A DNA stretch of 64,000 bases from Plebeiibacterium marinum (GCF_026013615.1 NZ_JAPDPI010000016.1:46659-110658); one strand, 5' to 3'; numbered from the stretch's first letter, positions 30,006 through 39,774 are shown. Made by a program: numbers and translations. The notes: generated from the sequence alone by a model not told the origin.

Positions 30006-31010
30006 TTATACGCCATGTGTGGCTCGGAAGTTTTCTGTCATCATATGGAGTTTGTTAAAAAACCTGTTTCGTTCCTTTTCTCCAACCTGACTGATTAGGT
30101 TCGATTTGGACAAAATAGCTTTCTGGAAGTTTTCAATACCCATACAAAAGTCTGGATTTGAAGAAACCAGTAAACCTAAAACATTGTAGGTCATAAATAC
30201 ACTACAAGTATCTCCACAAGATACATGTATGGTGTTGTCATTTAAAACCACCTCATTTTCATACAAGGTATATGAGTTTTCAATTCCTTTCAATTCTTCT
30301 CCTATCAGGAACCTCATACCCAGTTCGGCTTCTTTCTTGTTATGTTCAAGCCATATCTCAATTTTATCAAGCAGAATGGATAAATCATCTTTACCTTTAA
30401 AATATCCCGACACCCAATAATACTCAATCTGTCTCATTAGTATCCTGAAAGTGTCTTCGTTCCATATTTCGGTAGTAGGTATCTTGGTTGAAATATTGCT
30501 AATGTGTTTGCATTTTTGTTCTATTTCAGGATGGATAGATCTGACATCAAACTTTTTGTCTTCAAGTTCAGCTGAACTAAACAGTGTTTTGCCCCAAAAA
30601 AAGAATTTGAAAGCTGCAATTTCAGGAAACTGAAAATACTGGAAAATTGGAGGGTCTTTTGCTGCGTAAACAATCTCCTTGAATGGGTGTTGGTGGATGA
30701 GGTTAATGTAGTAATAGATAAAATCCAGCCATTTTAATCCGCTGAATTTTCCGGGTTGCACGGGGTAGTGTTTGAATGAAATATAATTGCTGTCGTTATT
30801 TAAAAGTTCGTCAAATGAAATGTCAAAATGTTTGGCTAATTCAATAGCTTCCTGCATTGATATGCTTTTTTCACCCCTTAGTCTCCTGTAAGCACTATCA
30901 TAGCTTATTTTTAACAATTCGGATATTTCATGTACAAGCGAATAGTTTGCGCCAAGTTTTTCTTTTATGGCTTTAAAAAATATTGCTTGTATGTTCGAAT
31001 TGGAAATCAT
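30006..31010 (-). CDS. HTH (XRE-like) transcriptional regulator
   Basis: N-terminal HTH 'LLKISYDSAYRRLRGEKSISMQEAIELAKHFDISFDELL'. Confidence 0.8.
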   Translation of the reverse strand: MISNSNIQAIFFKAIKEKLGANYSLVHEISELLKISYDSAYRRLRGEKSISMQEAIELAKHFDISFDELLNNDSNYISFKHYPVQPGKFSGLKWLDFIYYYINLIHQHPFKEIVYAAKDPPIFQYFQFPEIAAFKFFFWGKTLFSSAELEDKKFDVRSIHPEIEQKCKHISNISTKIPTTEIWNEDTFRILMRQIEYYWVSGYFKGKDDLSILLDKIEIWLEHNKKEAELGMRFLIGEELKGIENSYTLYENEVVLNDNTIHVSCGDTCSVFMTYNVLGLLVSSNPDFCMGIENFQKAILSKSNLISQVGEKERNRFFNKLHMMTENFRATHGV

Positions 31011-31073
31011 GCTATTAAAGTTACAACAAAACAGGTGTAAAACAGAATTTATTTTAAAATGTGAGAATATTTT

Positions 31074-31103
31074 TTGGAAATAAAGAACATATCGTTATCT
31101 TTG
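31074..31103 (+). promoter_or_regulatory. Predicted promoter TTG-N19-TATCTTTG
   Basis: Good match to the Bacteroidetes consensus with 19-nt spacing (TTG 31074-31076, TATCTTTG 31096-31103). Confidence 0.6.
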
Positions 31104-31107
31104 TAGC

Positions 31108-31182
31108 AACTCATAGTTTAGGGTTAGGTTTGGTTAAAGATTGGAAAGCAGCTGTATAAACGTTTTATAGCTGCTTTTTTTA
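31108..31182 (+). ncRNA. Candidate small RNA (or mnmH leader), ~70-75 nt
   Basis: Promoter immediately upstream, GU-rich body, intrinsic terminator at the 3' end, no ORF. Confidence 0.5.
31145..31182 (+). terminator. Intrinsic terminator of the candidate small RNA
   Basis: AAAGCAGC-TG-TATAAA/TTTATA-GCTGCTTT plus T-tract. Confidence 0.75.
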
Positions 31183-31290
31183 TGCAAACAGGTGAACGTT
31201 TTATGCCTGTTGGCTTTTTGCCACTTCTGTTATACAGAAAAACTATCCCCCTGTGCTATCTGTCTTCTTCTAAAATTATATTTTTGTGTT

Positions 31291-32322
31291 ATGATAGATA
31301 TTGATATTGAAACATATTATTCTCAATACGAAAATATACCAGTAATAGATGTCCGTTCTCCTGGAGAATTTGAAAAGGGGCATATTCCCGGAGCTTATAA
31401 TATACCACTTTTCAATAATGAAGAACGTGCCCATGTGGGAACTGTTTATAAGCAAAATAGTAAAGAAGCTGCTATTGAGTTGGGTTATGAATATGTAACA
31501 CCAAAGCTTGAGTGGTTTATTAATGAGTCACAAAAGGTTTCGCCTGATAAAAAGGTAGTTGTGCATTGCTGGCGTGGTGGGATGCGGAGCCACTCTTTTG
31601 CTAAACACCTTGAAGAGAATGGCTTTTGTAATGTTAAGGTTATAGATAAGGGATATAAAGGATTCAGGAATTTTGTTTTGGATTCATTTAAGGTAGGGGT
31701 TGACTTAAAGGTGATAGGGGGATTTACAGGTAGTGGAAAAACCCATATTTTGCACAGGCTTGAAAATATAGGATGTCAGATTGTAGATCTGGAAGGATTG
31801 GCCAATCATAAAGGATCTGCTTTTGGCGGTATTGGGGAAGAAGTTCAGCCTACGGTGGAGCAGTTTGAAAATAACTTGTTTGATATATGGCGCAGGCTTG
31901 ATTTTTCAAAACCTGTTTATATTGAAGATGAGAGCCATAATATTGGTAGCGTAAAGCTGCCCATGGATTTGTATGAGATGATCAGGAATGCCATTGTTTA
32001 TTTTTTGGTAGTGCCTAAAGAACAGCGAGCTAAGGTGTTGGTTGGTGATTATGCCGGGTTTGATAATGAGTTGTTGGAATACGGGATCCATAAAATCAAA
32101 AAGAAACTGGGTGGTTATGTAACAAAATTGGCGTTGGAGGCTCTTGAAAATAAGGATTACTTCCAGGTAGCCATGTATACTTTAAATTATTACGATAAAA
32201 GCTATATGAGGGGCGTAATGAGACGCGATCCTGGTAAAATCAGAAAAATAGAGCTGGTTGATTCTGATCCTGACGGCAATGCTGTGTTGATCAAAAAAAT
32301 TATTGAGCAGGGAACTGTCTGA
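31291..32322 (+). CDS. mnmH: tRNA 2-selenouridine synthase
   Basis: Rhodanese domain 'VVHCWRGGMRSHS', P-loop 'GGFTGSGKT'; next to selD. Start at MIDIDIE. Confidence 0.93.
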   Translation: MIDIDIETYYSQYENIPVIDVRSPGEFEKGHIPGAYNIPLFNNEERAHVGTVYKQNSKEAAIELGYEYVTPKLEWFINESQKVSPDKKVVVHCWRGGMRSHSFAKHLEENGFCNVKVIDKGYKGFRNFVLDSFKVGVDLKVIGGFTGSGKTHILHRLENIGCQIVDLEGLANHKGSAFGGIGEEVQPTVEQFENNLFDIWRRLDFSKPVYIEDESHNIGSVKLPMDLYEMIRNAIVYFLVVPKEQRAKVLVGDYAGFDNELLEYGIHKIKKKLGGYVTKLALEALENKDYFQVAMYTLNYYDKSYMRGVMRRDPGKIRKIELVDSDPDGNAVLIKKIIEQGTV

Positions 32323-32356
32323 TTCTTGTAGTTTCATATTTTATAAATAACGGAAA

Positions 32357-33391
32357 ATGTCTGAAAAAATAAAACTCACACAGTATAGTCACGGAGCGGG
32401 ATGTGGTTGTAAGATTGCACCAAAGGTGCTGGATGCCATGTTGGTTAGTAGTATTAATCCAATTGTGGATGAAAGACTGGTGGTGGGAAATGATAGTCGT
32501 GATGATGCTGCTGTTTATGATCTTGGCGATGGTACTGCTGTAATCAGTACTACCGATTTTTTTATGCCAATTGTTGATGATCCGTTTGTTTTTGGAAAAA
32601 TAGCGGCTGCCAATGCCATTAGCGATGTTTATGCAATGGGGGGTAAACCGTTGATGGCTATTGCTATTTTGGGATGGCCGGTTAATAAAATAGATCCTGA
32701 AGTAGCCCGCCATGTTCTGGATGGAGGCCGTGAAGCTTGTAAAGAAGCAGGGATTATGCTGGCTGGAGGACATAGTATCGATAGTCCTGAACCTATTTTT
32801 GGTCTTGCAGTTACCGGAAGGGTTGAGTTTTCAAAGTTAAAGCAGAATAATACAGCAACTAAAGGCTGCAAATTGTTTCTGACAAAGCCATTGGGGGTTG
32901 GTATTTTAACTACAGCACAAAAAAAAGGAGTGTTAAAATGTGAGCATCAGCAGGTGGCTCCCGAATCCATGAGTAAACTTAATGATATCGGGTGTAAACT
33001 GGCTGATATTGATGGGGTAAAGGCAATGACTGATGTTACGGGTTTTGGTCTTCTTGGGCATCTGCGTGAAATGTGCGAAGGAAGTAATCTTTCTGCCCAA
33101 ATACGGTTTAAAGATATTCCGAAATTTGATATGTTAGATGAATATCTGGATATGGAGTGTGTACCGGGGGGGACAAAAAGAAACTGGGACAGTTTTGGTG
33201 AAAAAATTAAAGTTGATGATCCTGCGTTGATAAATATTTTGTGCGACCCGCAAACCAGCGGTGGCTTGTTGATAGCTGTGGAACCGGATGCAGTAGGTAA
33301 AGTAGAAAGGCTATTGGGTGTACATGGAATTGAAGCAAGTTGTTTTGGTGAATTGGTTGGCCCACAGGATAAAGTGATCGTGGTTTATTAG
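32357..33391 (+). CDS. selD: Selenide, water dikinase (Cys form)
   Basis: '[19 protein letters not shown]', '[31 protein letters not shown]'. Confidence 0.97.
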   Translation: MSEKIKLTQYSHGAGCGCKIAPKVLDAMLVSSINPIVDERLVVGNDSRDDAAVYDLGDGTAVISTTDFFMPIVDDPFVFGKIAAANAISDVYAMGGKPLMAIAILGWPVNKIDPEVARHVLDGGREACKEAGIMLAGGHSIDSPEPIFGLAVTGRVEFSKLKQNNTATKGCKLFLTKPLGVGILTTAQKKGVLKCEHQQVAPESMSKLNDIGCKLADIDGVKAMTDVTGFGLLGHLREMCEGSNLSAQIRFKDIPKFDMLDEYLDMECVPGGTKRNWDSFGEKIKVDDPALINILCDPQTSGGLLIAVEPDAVGKVERLLGVHGIEASCFGELVGPQDKVIVVY

Positions 33392-33441
33392 AATGTTCCA
33401 TCATTTAAAGTCAAAAAGAAAGGTTACAGAAAAGTGTTTTT

Positions 33442-34053
33442 TCAATAATAAAGGTTCTTGATCCATTTTGATTTTTTGGGTATTTCCTTAATCATATTAT
33501 CCATTAGGTTCAGGTCTGTTATTTCTCTTTGGGTAATTATCTCAAAAGGAAATGATTTCAGTAGATTTCCCCGAAGGTATATTTGTTCTATGGATTTTGA
33601 ATTGATCAGGTGTTCGCAGCCGTTTGTAATTTGGTTTTCGGTAAAATCAACTGTTTTTAACGACTGGCATGAGCTTATGGTTGAAGGAATTTGTTGAAAT
33701 TCGTTTTGTCCCAGATAAAGTTTTTCTAACATAGGTAGGTTAGTGATTGTTTTTGGCAATGATTTGAGTTGGTTGTTCCTGATATCCAAACATTTTAAAT
33801 TTTTAAGTTTACCAAATTCGTCTGGTATGTGTTTGATGTTGTTGTCTTGAATGTTTAGGTATTCAAGATTTTGTAACTTAAATAAGGCTTTGGGCCATTG
33901 TCCTTTTAAGCGGATTTTTTGGATGCTGAGGTGAGTAATCTGACCAGAGTTATTGCATTGGTATCCTTTCAAAAACCAAACAACCTTTTCCAGCTTTTTT
34001 AGTTTTTTCGAAAGTTCCTTTTCCAGTTCTTCAATAATAAGAAGGTCGTCCAT
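33442..34053 (-). CDS. Leucine-rich repeat protein
   Basis: Repeats LxxLxxLxLxxNxLxxLPxxI. Confidence 0.85.
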   Translation of the reverse strand: MDDLLIIEELEKELSKKLKKLEKVVWFLKGYQCNNSGQITHLSIQKIRLKGQWPKALFKLQNLEYLNIQDNNIKHIPDEFGKLKNLKCLDIRNNQLKSLPKTITNLPMLEKLYLGQNEFQQIPSTISSCQSLKTVDFTENQITNGCEHLINSKSIEQIYLRGNLLKSFPFEIITQREITDLNLMDNMIKEIPKKSKWIKNLYY

Positions 34054-34220
34054 GTTGCAATAGTTGAATTGTTTCTCTTTTCAAATCTACTAAATAACAA
34101 TTGACAATAAAAGAAAAAGTAAGGAGCACCTAATTAACCAGAGTTCTTTAGTGTTGATTGGATTTAGTTTAATTTGTCAATTGGCGTAACTGCTATGCTC
34201 CAGACTGGTTTTGCCTTTTG

Positions 34221-35093
34221 TTATGTTGCGATATTGAATGTTCCACCTAATCTTTTGCGATATTCGGCAGGAGTAATGCCTGTAAAGTGTTTAAACAGCC
34301 TGTTAAAGTAAGATATGTTGTCGAAGGATAAACTGTAGGCAATTTGCTTGATAGGTTCGCTGTTAAGGCTTAATAGTAATTGTGCTTTTTCTATGCGTTT
34401 CCGGTTTATGTAGTTTGTTGGTGTTGTTTTCATTTCCTTTTTAAACAAGCGGATAAAATGATCGGTTGAAACAAAGCATATGTCTGCAATGTCCTTTATC
34501 CTGATATTGGTATTAATATGGGTATTGATGTATTTTAAAGCATTAATGATTCTTTGATCAGAGGTAGTGGCCTGTTGTTGAGCTCCAACAATAAACCTTG
34601 ATATCAGTTGCTGTATTATTGCCTTTGATTCGATAGAGACATAAAGCGGGCGTTTTCTGCTGGTTGTTAAGTTCTCGTCCAAAAAGGAAGGCGTATCATA
34701 TTCTTTTGGATCATATTTTCTCAACATCCTGTTAGGGTTTATCTCGTAGATCCTCTTAAAAAGCATTTGATCTAATTCGGATGCTTTAACCTCAAATGGG
34801 AATTCAAATTGGTCATATAGTGAAATAGTGTCTAAACTCTCATCATATATGTGTAGGTAGTACAAGTTGAAATTACCTGCGCAACTATCGGTGTGTACTG
34901 TATAGGGAGGGATGAGGTATATGTGATCGGGTTTAAGGATATGTTGTTTTTCGTTAATGGTAACCATTGCTTTTCCCCCTGTAACAAGGTATAATCTTGC
35001 AAAGGGACTAATTACGTTAGTATAGTTCCAGTCTCCATTGTGGGTGGCAAATCCAATATTTAAAAGAATAAAGTGTAAATTTTTTGACACCAT
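34221..35093 (-). CDS. AraC-family transcriptional regulator
   Basis: C-terminal 'IKQIAYSLSFDNISYFNRLFKHFTGITPAEYRKR'; N-terminal cupin-like domain. Confidence 0.92.
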   Translation of the reverse strand: MVSKNLHFILLNIGFATHNGDWNYTNVISPFARLYLVTGGKAMVTINEKQHILKPDHIYLIPPYTVHTDSCAGNFNLYYLHIYDESLDTISLYDQFEFPFEVKASELDQMLFKRIYEINPNRMLRKYDPKEYDTPSFLDENLTTSRKRPLYVSIESKAIIQQLISRFIVGAQQQATTSDQRIINALKYINTHINTNIRIKDIADICFVSTDHFIRLFKKEMKTTPTNYINRKRIEKAQLLLSLNSEPIKQIAYSLSFDNISYFNRLFKHFTGITPAEYRKRLGGTFNIAT

Positions 35094-35130
35094 ACCGTTC
35101 TTTGTGTTTTTTGCAAAAATAATAAATATC

Positions 35131-35146
35131 GATATAATATTATATC
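35131..35146. promoter_or_regulatory. 16-bp perfect palindrome GATATAATATTATATC
   Basis: Self-complementary, between divergent araC-type and fucP genes. Confidence 0.4.
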
Positions 35147-35185
35147 TGGTCGTTTATGTGTAATTAGGAAAAGTGCACTTTGTTT

Positions 35186-35193
35186 TATATTTG
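35186..35193 (+). promoter_or_regulatory. -7 element TATATTTG upstream of fucP
   Basis: Exact TAnnTTTG. Confidence 0.4.
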
Positions 35194-35337
35194 TAGTGCA
35201 TTTAATAGTCGGTATGTGATTGTATAATAGTTCAGTATGTACATTGTTGTAGTGTTAGGCTGTTTTACCGTATAAAGAGTGTGGGTTTATAGAGATACGA
35301 TATCGTGCTATTGTTTAATTAGTCATTTTAGGGTGTT

Positions 35338-36603
35338 ATGCAGATGAATAGTAATCAATCTTCCAAGGGAGTTTTACTGGAGAAAAAATATATTCTTTCC
35401 TTTATATTACTTTCTAGTTGTTTTATGTGGTGGGGAATTGCCAATAATTTAACCGATCCACTGGTGAAGGTTTTTAAAGCTGTTTTTGGAGAGCTGTCAA
35501 CGTTTCAGGCCTCTTTAATTCAGTTTGCATTTTACTTTGGATATTTTTGTATGGCTTTGCCGGGAGCGGCCATTTCTCGAAAGTTTTCTTATAAAACTGG
35601 TGTTCTGGTAGGATTAGGGGTATATGCATTAGGGTGTTTTCTTTTATATCCAGCCACTTTGCTGCAGGAGTTTGTGTATTTCTGTGTTTCATATTATGTT
35701 TTGGCTTGTGGATTAGGAATTTTGGAAACGAATGCAAATCCCTATATTATAGCTTTGGGCGATAAGCAAACAGCAACTCGTAGATTGAATTTTGCTCAAT
35801 CCTTTAATCCAATTGGTGCTATAACCGGGATTGTTTTGTGTCAGGTATTAATAATGTCACGGATGCCTGTTGATGCACTGGGTAATATTACTATTCCAGC
35901 TAGTAAAATTAATGAAACACTTCATATTGTCATTTTTCCTTATTTATCCGTTGCGGGTATTCTTGCATTGGTATGGATGCTTATTGCAATAACAAAAATG
36001 CCAAAGGTTTCAGATGAGCATGAACATGTTCATATTTTTAAAACCTTCAGAGCCTTATTTAATAATGCAAATTATACCTTCGCTGTTGTGGCTCAGTTTT
36101 TTTATGTTGGGGCACAAATTTCAGTATGGACCTATACAAACTTTTATATTCCGGAGCATTTACATGTTACTCCTGATGTGGCTTTGCAGTTTCATACCGG
36201 CGCCCTGGTCTTGTTTAGTGTGGCACGCTGGGTCTTTACTATTTTAATGAAGAAGTTTAAGGCCCAGTCTCTTTTGTTGTTTTCTTCGGTGTTGGCTATT
36301 GTGTTGTGTTTGTTAGTTGTATATGTGGGTGGAAAAATAGGGGTATTTGCCCTGATTGGTATTTCAGGTTGTATGTCGTTGATGTTTCCAACTATTTTTG
36401 GTTTGGGTAGTGAGGGTTTGAGTGATGCGGAAACCAAAGTTGCTTCTTCCGGATTGATAATGGCCATTTTGGGTGGTGCGTTAATTACTCCTTTGCATGG
36501 GTTTATGATAGATTTATGGGGGGTAAGTTTATCTTATCTGCTCCCCTTGCTTTGCTTTGTAATTATAGGCTCATATGCATATACAAAAATAAAGCTGTTT
36601 TAA
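35338..36603 (+). CDS. fucP: L-fucose:H+ symporter-like MFS permease
   Basis: 'CFMWWGIANNLTDPLVKVFKAVFG', 'LGILETNANPYI', 'FNPIGAITG'. Confidence 0.88.
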   Translation: MQMNSNQSSKGVLLEKKYILSFILLSSCFMWWGIANNLTDPLVKVFKAVFGELSTFQASLIQFAFYFGYFCMALPGAAISRKFSYKTGVLVGLGVYALGCFLLYPATLLQEFVYFCVSYYVLACGLGILETNANPYIIALGDKQTATRRLNFAQSFNPIGAITGIVLCQVLIMSRMPVDALGNITIPASKINETLHIVIFPYLSVAGILALVWMLIAITKMPKVSDEHEHVHIFKTFRALFNNANYTFAVVAQFFYVGAQISVWTYTNFYIPEHLHVTPDVALQFHTGALVLFSVARWVFTILMKKFKAQSLLLFSSVLAIVLCLLVVYVGGKIGVFALIGISGCMSLMFPTIFGLGSEGLSDAETKVASSGLIMAILGGALITPLHGFMIDLWGVSLSYLLPLLCFVIIGSYAYTKIKLF

Positions 36604-36616
36604 ATATACGTATTGT

Positions 36617-37663
36617 ATGAGTTTTGATTGTAGTAACGAAATAGGAAATAGTGGGGTGTTTATCCCTTCTATTGTGTTTGGAACGAGTTATTTAGGAAAT
36701 CTGTACAAAAAACTTTCATATGATGAAAAGTTGCGGTTGGTGCAAGGATGGTTTATGTGTACAGAAAAGCCTGTGATCGATTCTGCCGGAAAGTATGGGG
36801 CAGGCATGTCTTTAGAGATGATAGGGAGGTTGTTGGGAGATTTGAATGTTGATCCAGGTCAGGTAACAATAAGTAATAAGTTGGGATGGTATCGAATTCC
36901 CTTGCGGACTGAGGAGCCAACATTTGAACCGGGTGTGTGGGTGGATTGTAACTACGATGCCGTGCAAAAGATAAGTTATGAGGGGATTATTCAATGTTGG
37001 GAACAGGGAGAGGAACTGTTGGGGGGCAAGTATAAAACCCAGCTTGTTTCGGTGCATGATCCGGATGAATACCTCACTGGTGCTGATTCGTTAAAGGATA
37101 GGGAAAAGCGGTTGTTGGATATAACAGAAGCTTACAGAGCTTTGTTTGAACTGAAGGCGAAAGGTCTGGTAAAGGCTGTGGGTGTTGGTTCGAAAGATTG
37201 GCATGTTATTGAGGAGCTGTATGGGGAGGTTAAGTTTGATTGGGTTATGTTGGCTAATTCTTTTACCATCATGAAACATACGGATGAATTTCTTGGTTTC
37301 GTTAACCGGTTGCATAGAGATGGGGTTGCTGTAATTAATTCAGCAATATTTCATGGAGGGTTTGTAACCGGGAGTGATTTTTTTGATTATAAAAAAGTCG
37401 ATCCGGAGTCAAGTCAGGGAAAAGAAATCTTAGCATGGAGAAATGGCTTTGATAATTTGTGCAGTATATATAAAGTGCATGCATCTGATGCGGCAATTCA
37501 TTTTGTTTTGTCTCACCCTGCAGTTTCATCTCTGGCACTAAATACTAGCAAGCAGGAAACAATGCTGCGCAATTGGGATGTTCTCCATAGAGAAATTCCA
37601 AAGGAATTTTGGAGAGAAATGAAATTGAAAGGTTTAATATCTGCCAATTATAATTACATATAA
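36617..37663 (+). CDS. Aldo/keto reductase (L-fucose dehydrogenase-like)
   Basis: 'IVFGTSYLGNLY', 'DSAGKYGAGMSLEMIGRLLG'; fucose cluster context. Confidence 0.82.
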   Translation: MSFDCSNEIGNSGVFIPSIVFGTSYLGNLYKKLSYDEKLRLVQGWFMCTEKPVIDSAGKYGAGMSLEMIGRLLGDLNVDPGQVTISNKLGWYRIPLRTEEPTFEPGVWVDCNYDAVQKISYEGIIQCWEQGEELLGGKYKTQLVSVHDPDEYLTGADSLKDREKRLLDITEAYRALFELKAKGLVKAVGVGSKDWHVIEELYGEVKFDWVMLANSFTIMKHTDEFLGFVNRLHRDGVAVINSAIFHGGFVTGSDFFDYKKVDPESSQGKEILAWRNGFDNLCSIYKVHASDAAIHFVLSHPAVSSLALNTSKQETMLRNWDVLHREIPKEFWREMKLKGLISANYNYI

Positions 37664-37673
37664 ATCATGTGCT

Positions 37674-38507
37674 ATGGTAATAGATTCTCATCATCATTTT
37701 TGGAAATATAATACAGCAGAGTTTGGCTGGATAGATGACCGGATGAGCAGGATAAGGAGGGATTTTTTGCCTGGCGACCTTCTTTCTGAAATAAAAGAAG
37801 CCGGGGTGGAAGGTGTAGTAACAGTTCAGGCCAGGCAGTCTTTGCTTGAGACGGACTGGTTGCTTGAAGTGGCAAAGGCCCATGATTTTATTAGGGGGGT
37901 TGTGGGGTGGTTGCCAATTCAGAATGGTGATTTTTACAAATGGCTGGAAAGGTATTGTTGCTACCAGAAGTTGGTAGGTTTGCGACATGTAGTTCAGGAT
38001 GAGCCTGATGAACGGTTTATACTTGGACGGAATTTTAATGAGGGGATAAAGAAAATTACTGAGGCTGGATTGGTGTATGATATTCTGGTTTTTGATAAGC
38101 ATCTTCCTTGTGTGATTGAGTTTGTTAAAAGTCATCCAAATCAACTTTTTGTTCTTGACCATATTGCTAAGCCTAAAATAAGGGAAGGTTATTTGTCTCC
38201 CTGGAAAGAGAATATGAAGCAGTTGGCGGCATTGGATAATGTGTATTGCAAAATATCAGGTATGGTAACAGAAGCTGATTTTGAAAATTGGAGAGAGGAG
38301 GATCTGCAGCCTTATTTTGATGTTGTGCTGGAGTTGTTTTCCCCTGATCGATTATTGTTTGGGTCGGATTGGCCGGTGTGTTTGGTTGGAATAAAGTATG
38401 GACGTTGGGTTGAACTGGTAAAAAAGCAGGTGAAAAGACTATCCGAAGATGAACAGGATGCTATATTGAAACAAAATGCCATAAGAGTTTATGGTTTGTA
38501 TGTATAA
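37674..38507 (+). CDS. Amidohydrolase, L-fuconolactonase-like
   Basis: 'MVIDSHHHFWKYN', 'VLDHIAKP', 'LLFGSDWPVC'. Confidence 0.88.
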   Translation: MVIDSHHHFWKYNTAEFGWIDDRMSRIRRDFLPGDLLSEIKEAGVEGVVTVQARQSLLETDWLLEVAKAHDFIRGVVGWLPIQNGDFYKWLERYCCYQKLVGLRHVVQDEPDERFILGRNFNEGIKKITEAGLVYDILVFDKHLPCVIEFVKSHPNQLFVLDHIAKPKIREGYLSPWKENMKQLAALDNVYCKISGMVTEADFENWREEDLQPYFDVVLELFSPDRLLFGSDWPVCLVGIKYGRWVELVKKQVKRLSEDEQDAILKQNAIRVYGLYV

Positions 38508-38534
38508 GTAGTAAGGGACATATTTAATGTGGAA

Positions 38535-38599
38535 AATGAAACGAGTCATAAGAAAAGTTCTCATTCAGTGGGATGGTTATTTCTCCGGCGAGTTTCATG
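38535..38599 (+). repeat. Hairpin repeat, copy B
   Basis: Similar to copy A; terminal ATGAAAC (38536-38542)/GTTTCAT inverted repeat. Confidence 0.7.
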
Positions 38600-38626
38600 T
38601 GGCAAATGAAAGAAAATTATAAACAG

Positions 38627-39643
38627 ATGAAAGCAGTTGTTATAGAAAAGCCAGGCGTGGCTATGGTTGTTAACAGAGAAAAGCCTGTAATAAAACAAGG
38701 CGAGGTATTGCTGAAAATTAAATATGTTGGTTTTTGCGGATCTGATCTCACAACATATTTGGGTAAAAACCCAATGGTTAATTATCCAAGGATACCCGGC
38801 CATGAAATATCTGCTGTTATACACGAGTGTGCAGATGGGGTGCCGGAAAATTATACTGTTGGTAAAGCAGTAACAGTGATACCTTACAGTAATTGTGGGC
38901 AATGTCCCTCTTGCAAGGCAGGACGGGAATATGCTTGTCAGTTTAATCAAACCCTTGGAGTTCAGAGAGATGGGGCTATGTGTGAGTATGTGTCAGTTCC
39001 CTGGCAAAAGTTATTGATGGCAGAAGGTTTGAGTGATGTTGAATTGGCTCTGATTGAACCGTTAACAGTAGGGTTTCATGCAGTTGAAAGGGGGCGTGTG
39101 ACGGATGGGGATACTGTTTTGGTGTTTGGTTGTGGTATGATTGGAGTAGGGGCTATAGTGCGATCGGTACTACGGGGTGCAAAGGTGATTGCTGTAGATA
39201 TAGATGATGAAAAACTGAAAATTGCTAAAGAGTTAGGTGTGCAACATACAATAAACTCATTAAGTGAAGATTTAAGCTTGCGGCTAAAAGATATAGAGCC
39301 GGGAGGTCCCAGTGTGATTGTAGAAGCCGCAGGAAATCCTAAGACATATCTTTCGGCAGTACAGGAGATTGCATTTACGGGAAGGGTGGTATGTATTGGA
39401 TATGCAAAAGAAGAGGTATCTTTTGCTACAAAGTTGTTCGTGCAAAAGGAAATGGATATTCTTGGATCGCGTAATGCTACAGCAAATGATTTTAGGGCAG
39501 TGATATCATATCTTGGCCGGGGTGTTTTCCCGGTAGATAAAATGGTTACAGAAATTGTTGAACCGGAAAAAGCAAGCCAGGTACTTAATGGTTGGTCAAA
39601 AAATCCCGGAAAAGTATTTAAAATTCTGCTGGAGTTTAATTGA
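38627..39643 (+). CDS. Zinc-binding alcohol dehydrogenase family protein
   Basis: 'GFCGSDLTTYLGKNP', 'PGHEISA', 'CGQCPSCKAGREYAC', 'VFGCGMIGVGAI'. Start at MKAVVIEKPG. Confidence 0.92.
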   Translation: MKAVVIEKPGVAMVVNREKPVIKQGEVLLKIKYVGFCGSDLTTYLGKNPMVNYPRIPGHEISAVIHECADGVPENYTVGKAVTVIPYSNCGQCPSCKAGREYACQFNQTLGVQRDGAMCEYVSVPWQKLLMAEGLSDVELALIEPLTVGFHAVERGRVTDGDTVLVFGCGMIGVGAIVRSVLRGAKVIAVDIDDEKLKIAKELGVQHTINSLSEDLSLRLKDIEPGGPSVIVEAAGNPKTYLSAVQEIAFTGRVVCIGYAKEEVSFATKLFVQKEMDILGSRNATANDFRAVISYLGRGVFPVDKMVTEIVEPEKASQVLNGWSKNPGKVFKILLEFN

Positions 39644-39774
39644 TGAATCTTTTATGAGATTTTTTCTAAGAGAACCGATAGTAGACTGTCAATGGGATCT
39701 TTCGTTTAATGACTTTGTAAATTATTAGCAGGAGATATGGAGCGAATTCCAAATAAATAAAGTAAGGTGGTCAA

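Noticed and set aside
32390-32420. Possible selenocysteine in SelD
   Set aside because: Active-site codons are TGT-GGT-TGT (Cys-Gly-Cys); no in-frame TGA.
37665-38162. 165-aa minus-strand ORF
   Set aside because: Lies opposite the amidohydrolase gene with clear motifs; no plausible domain.
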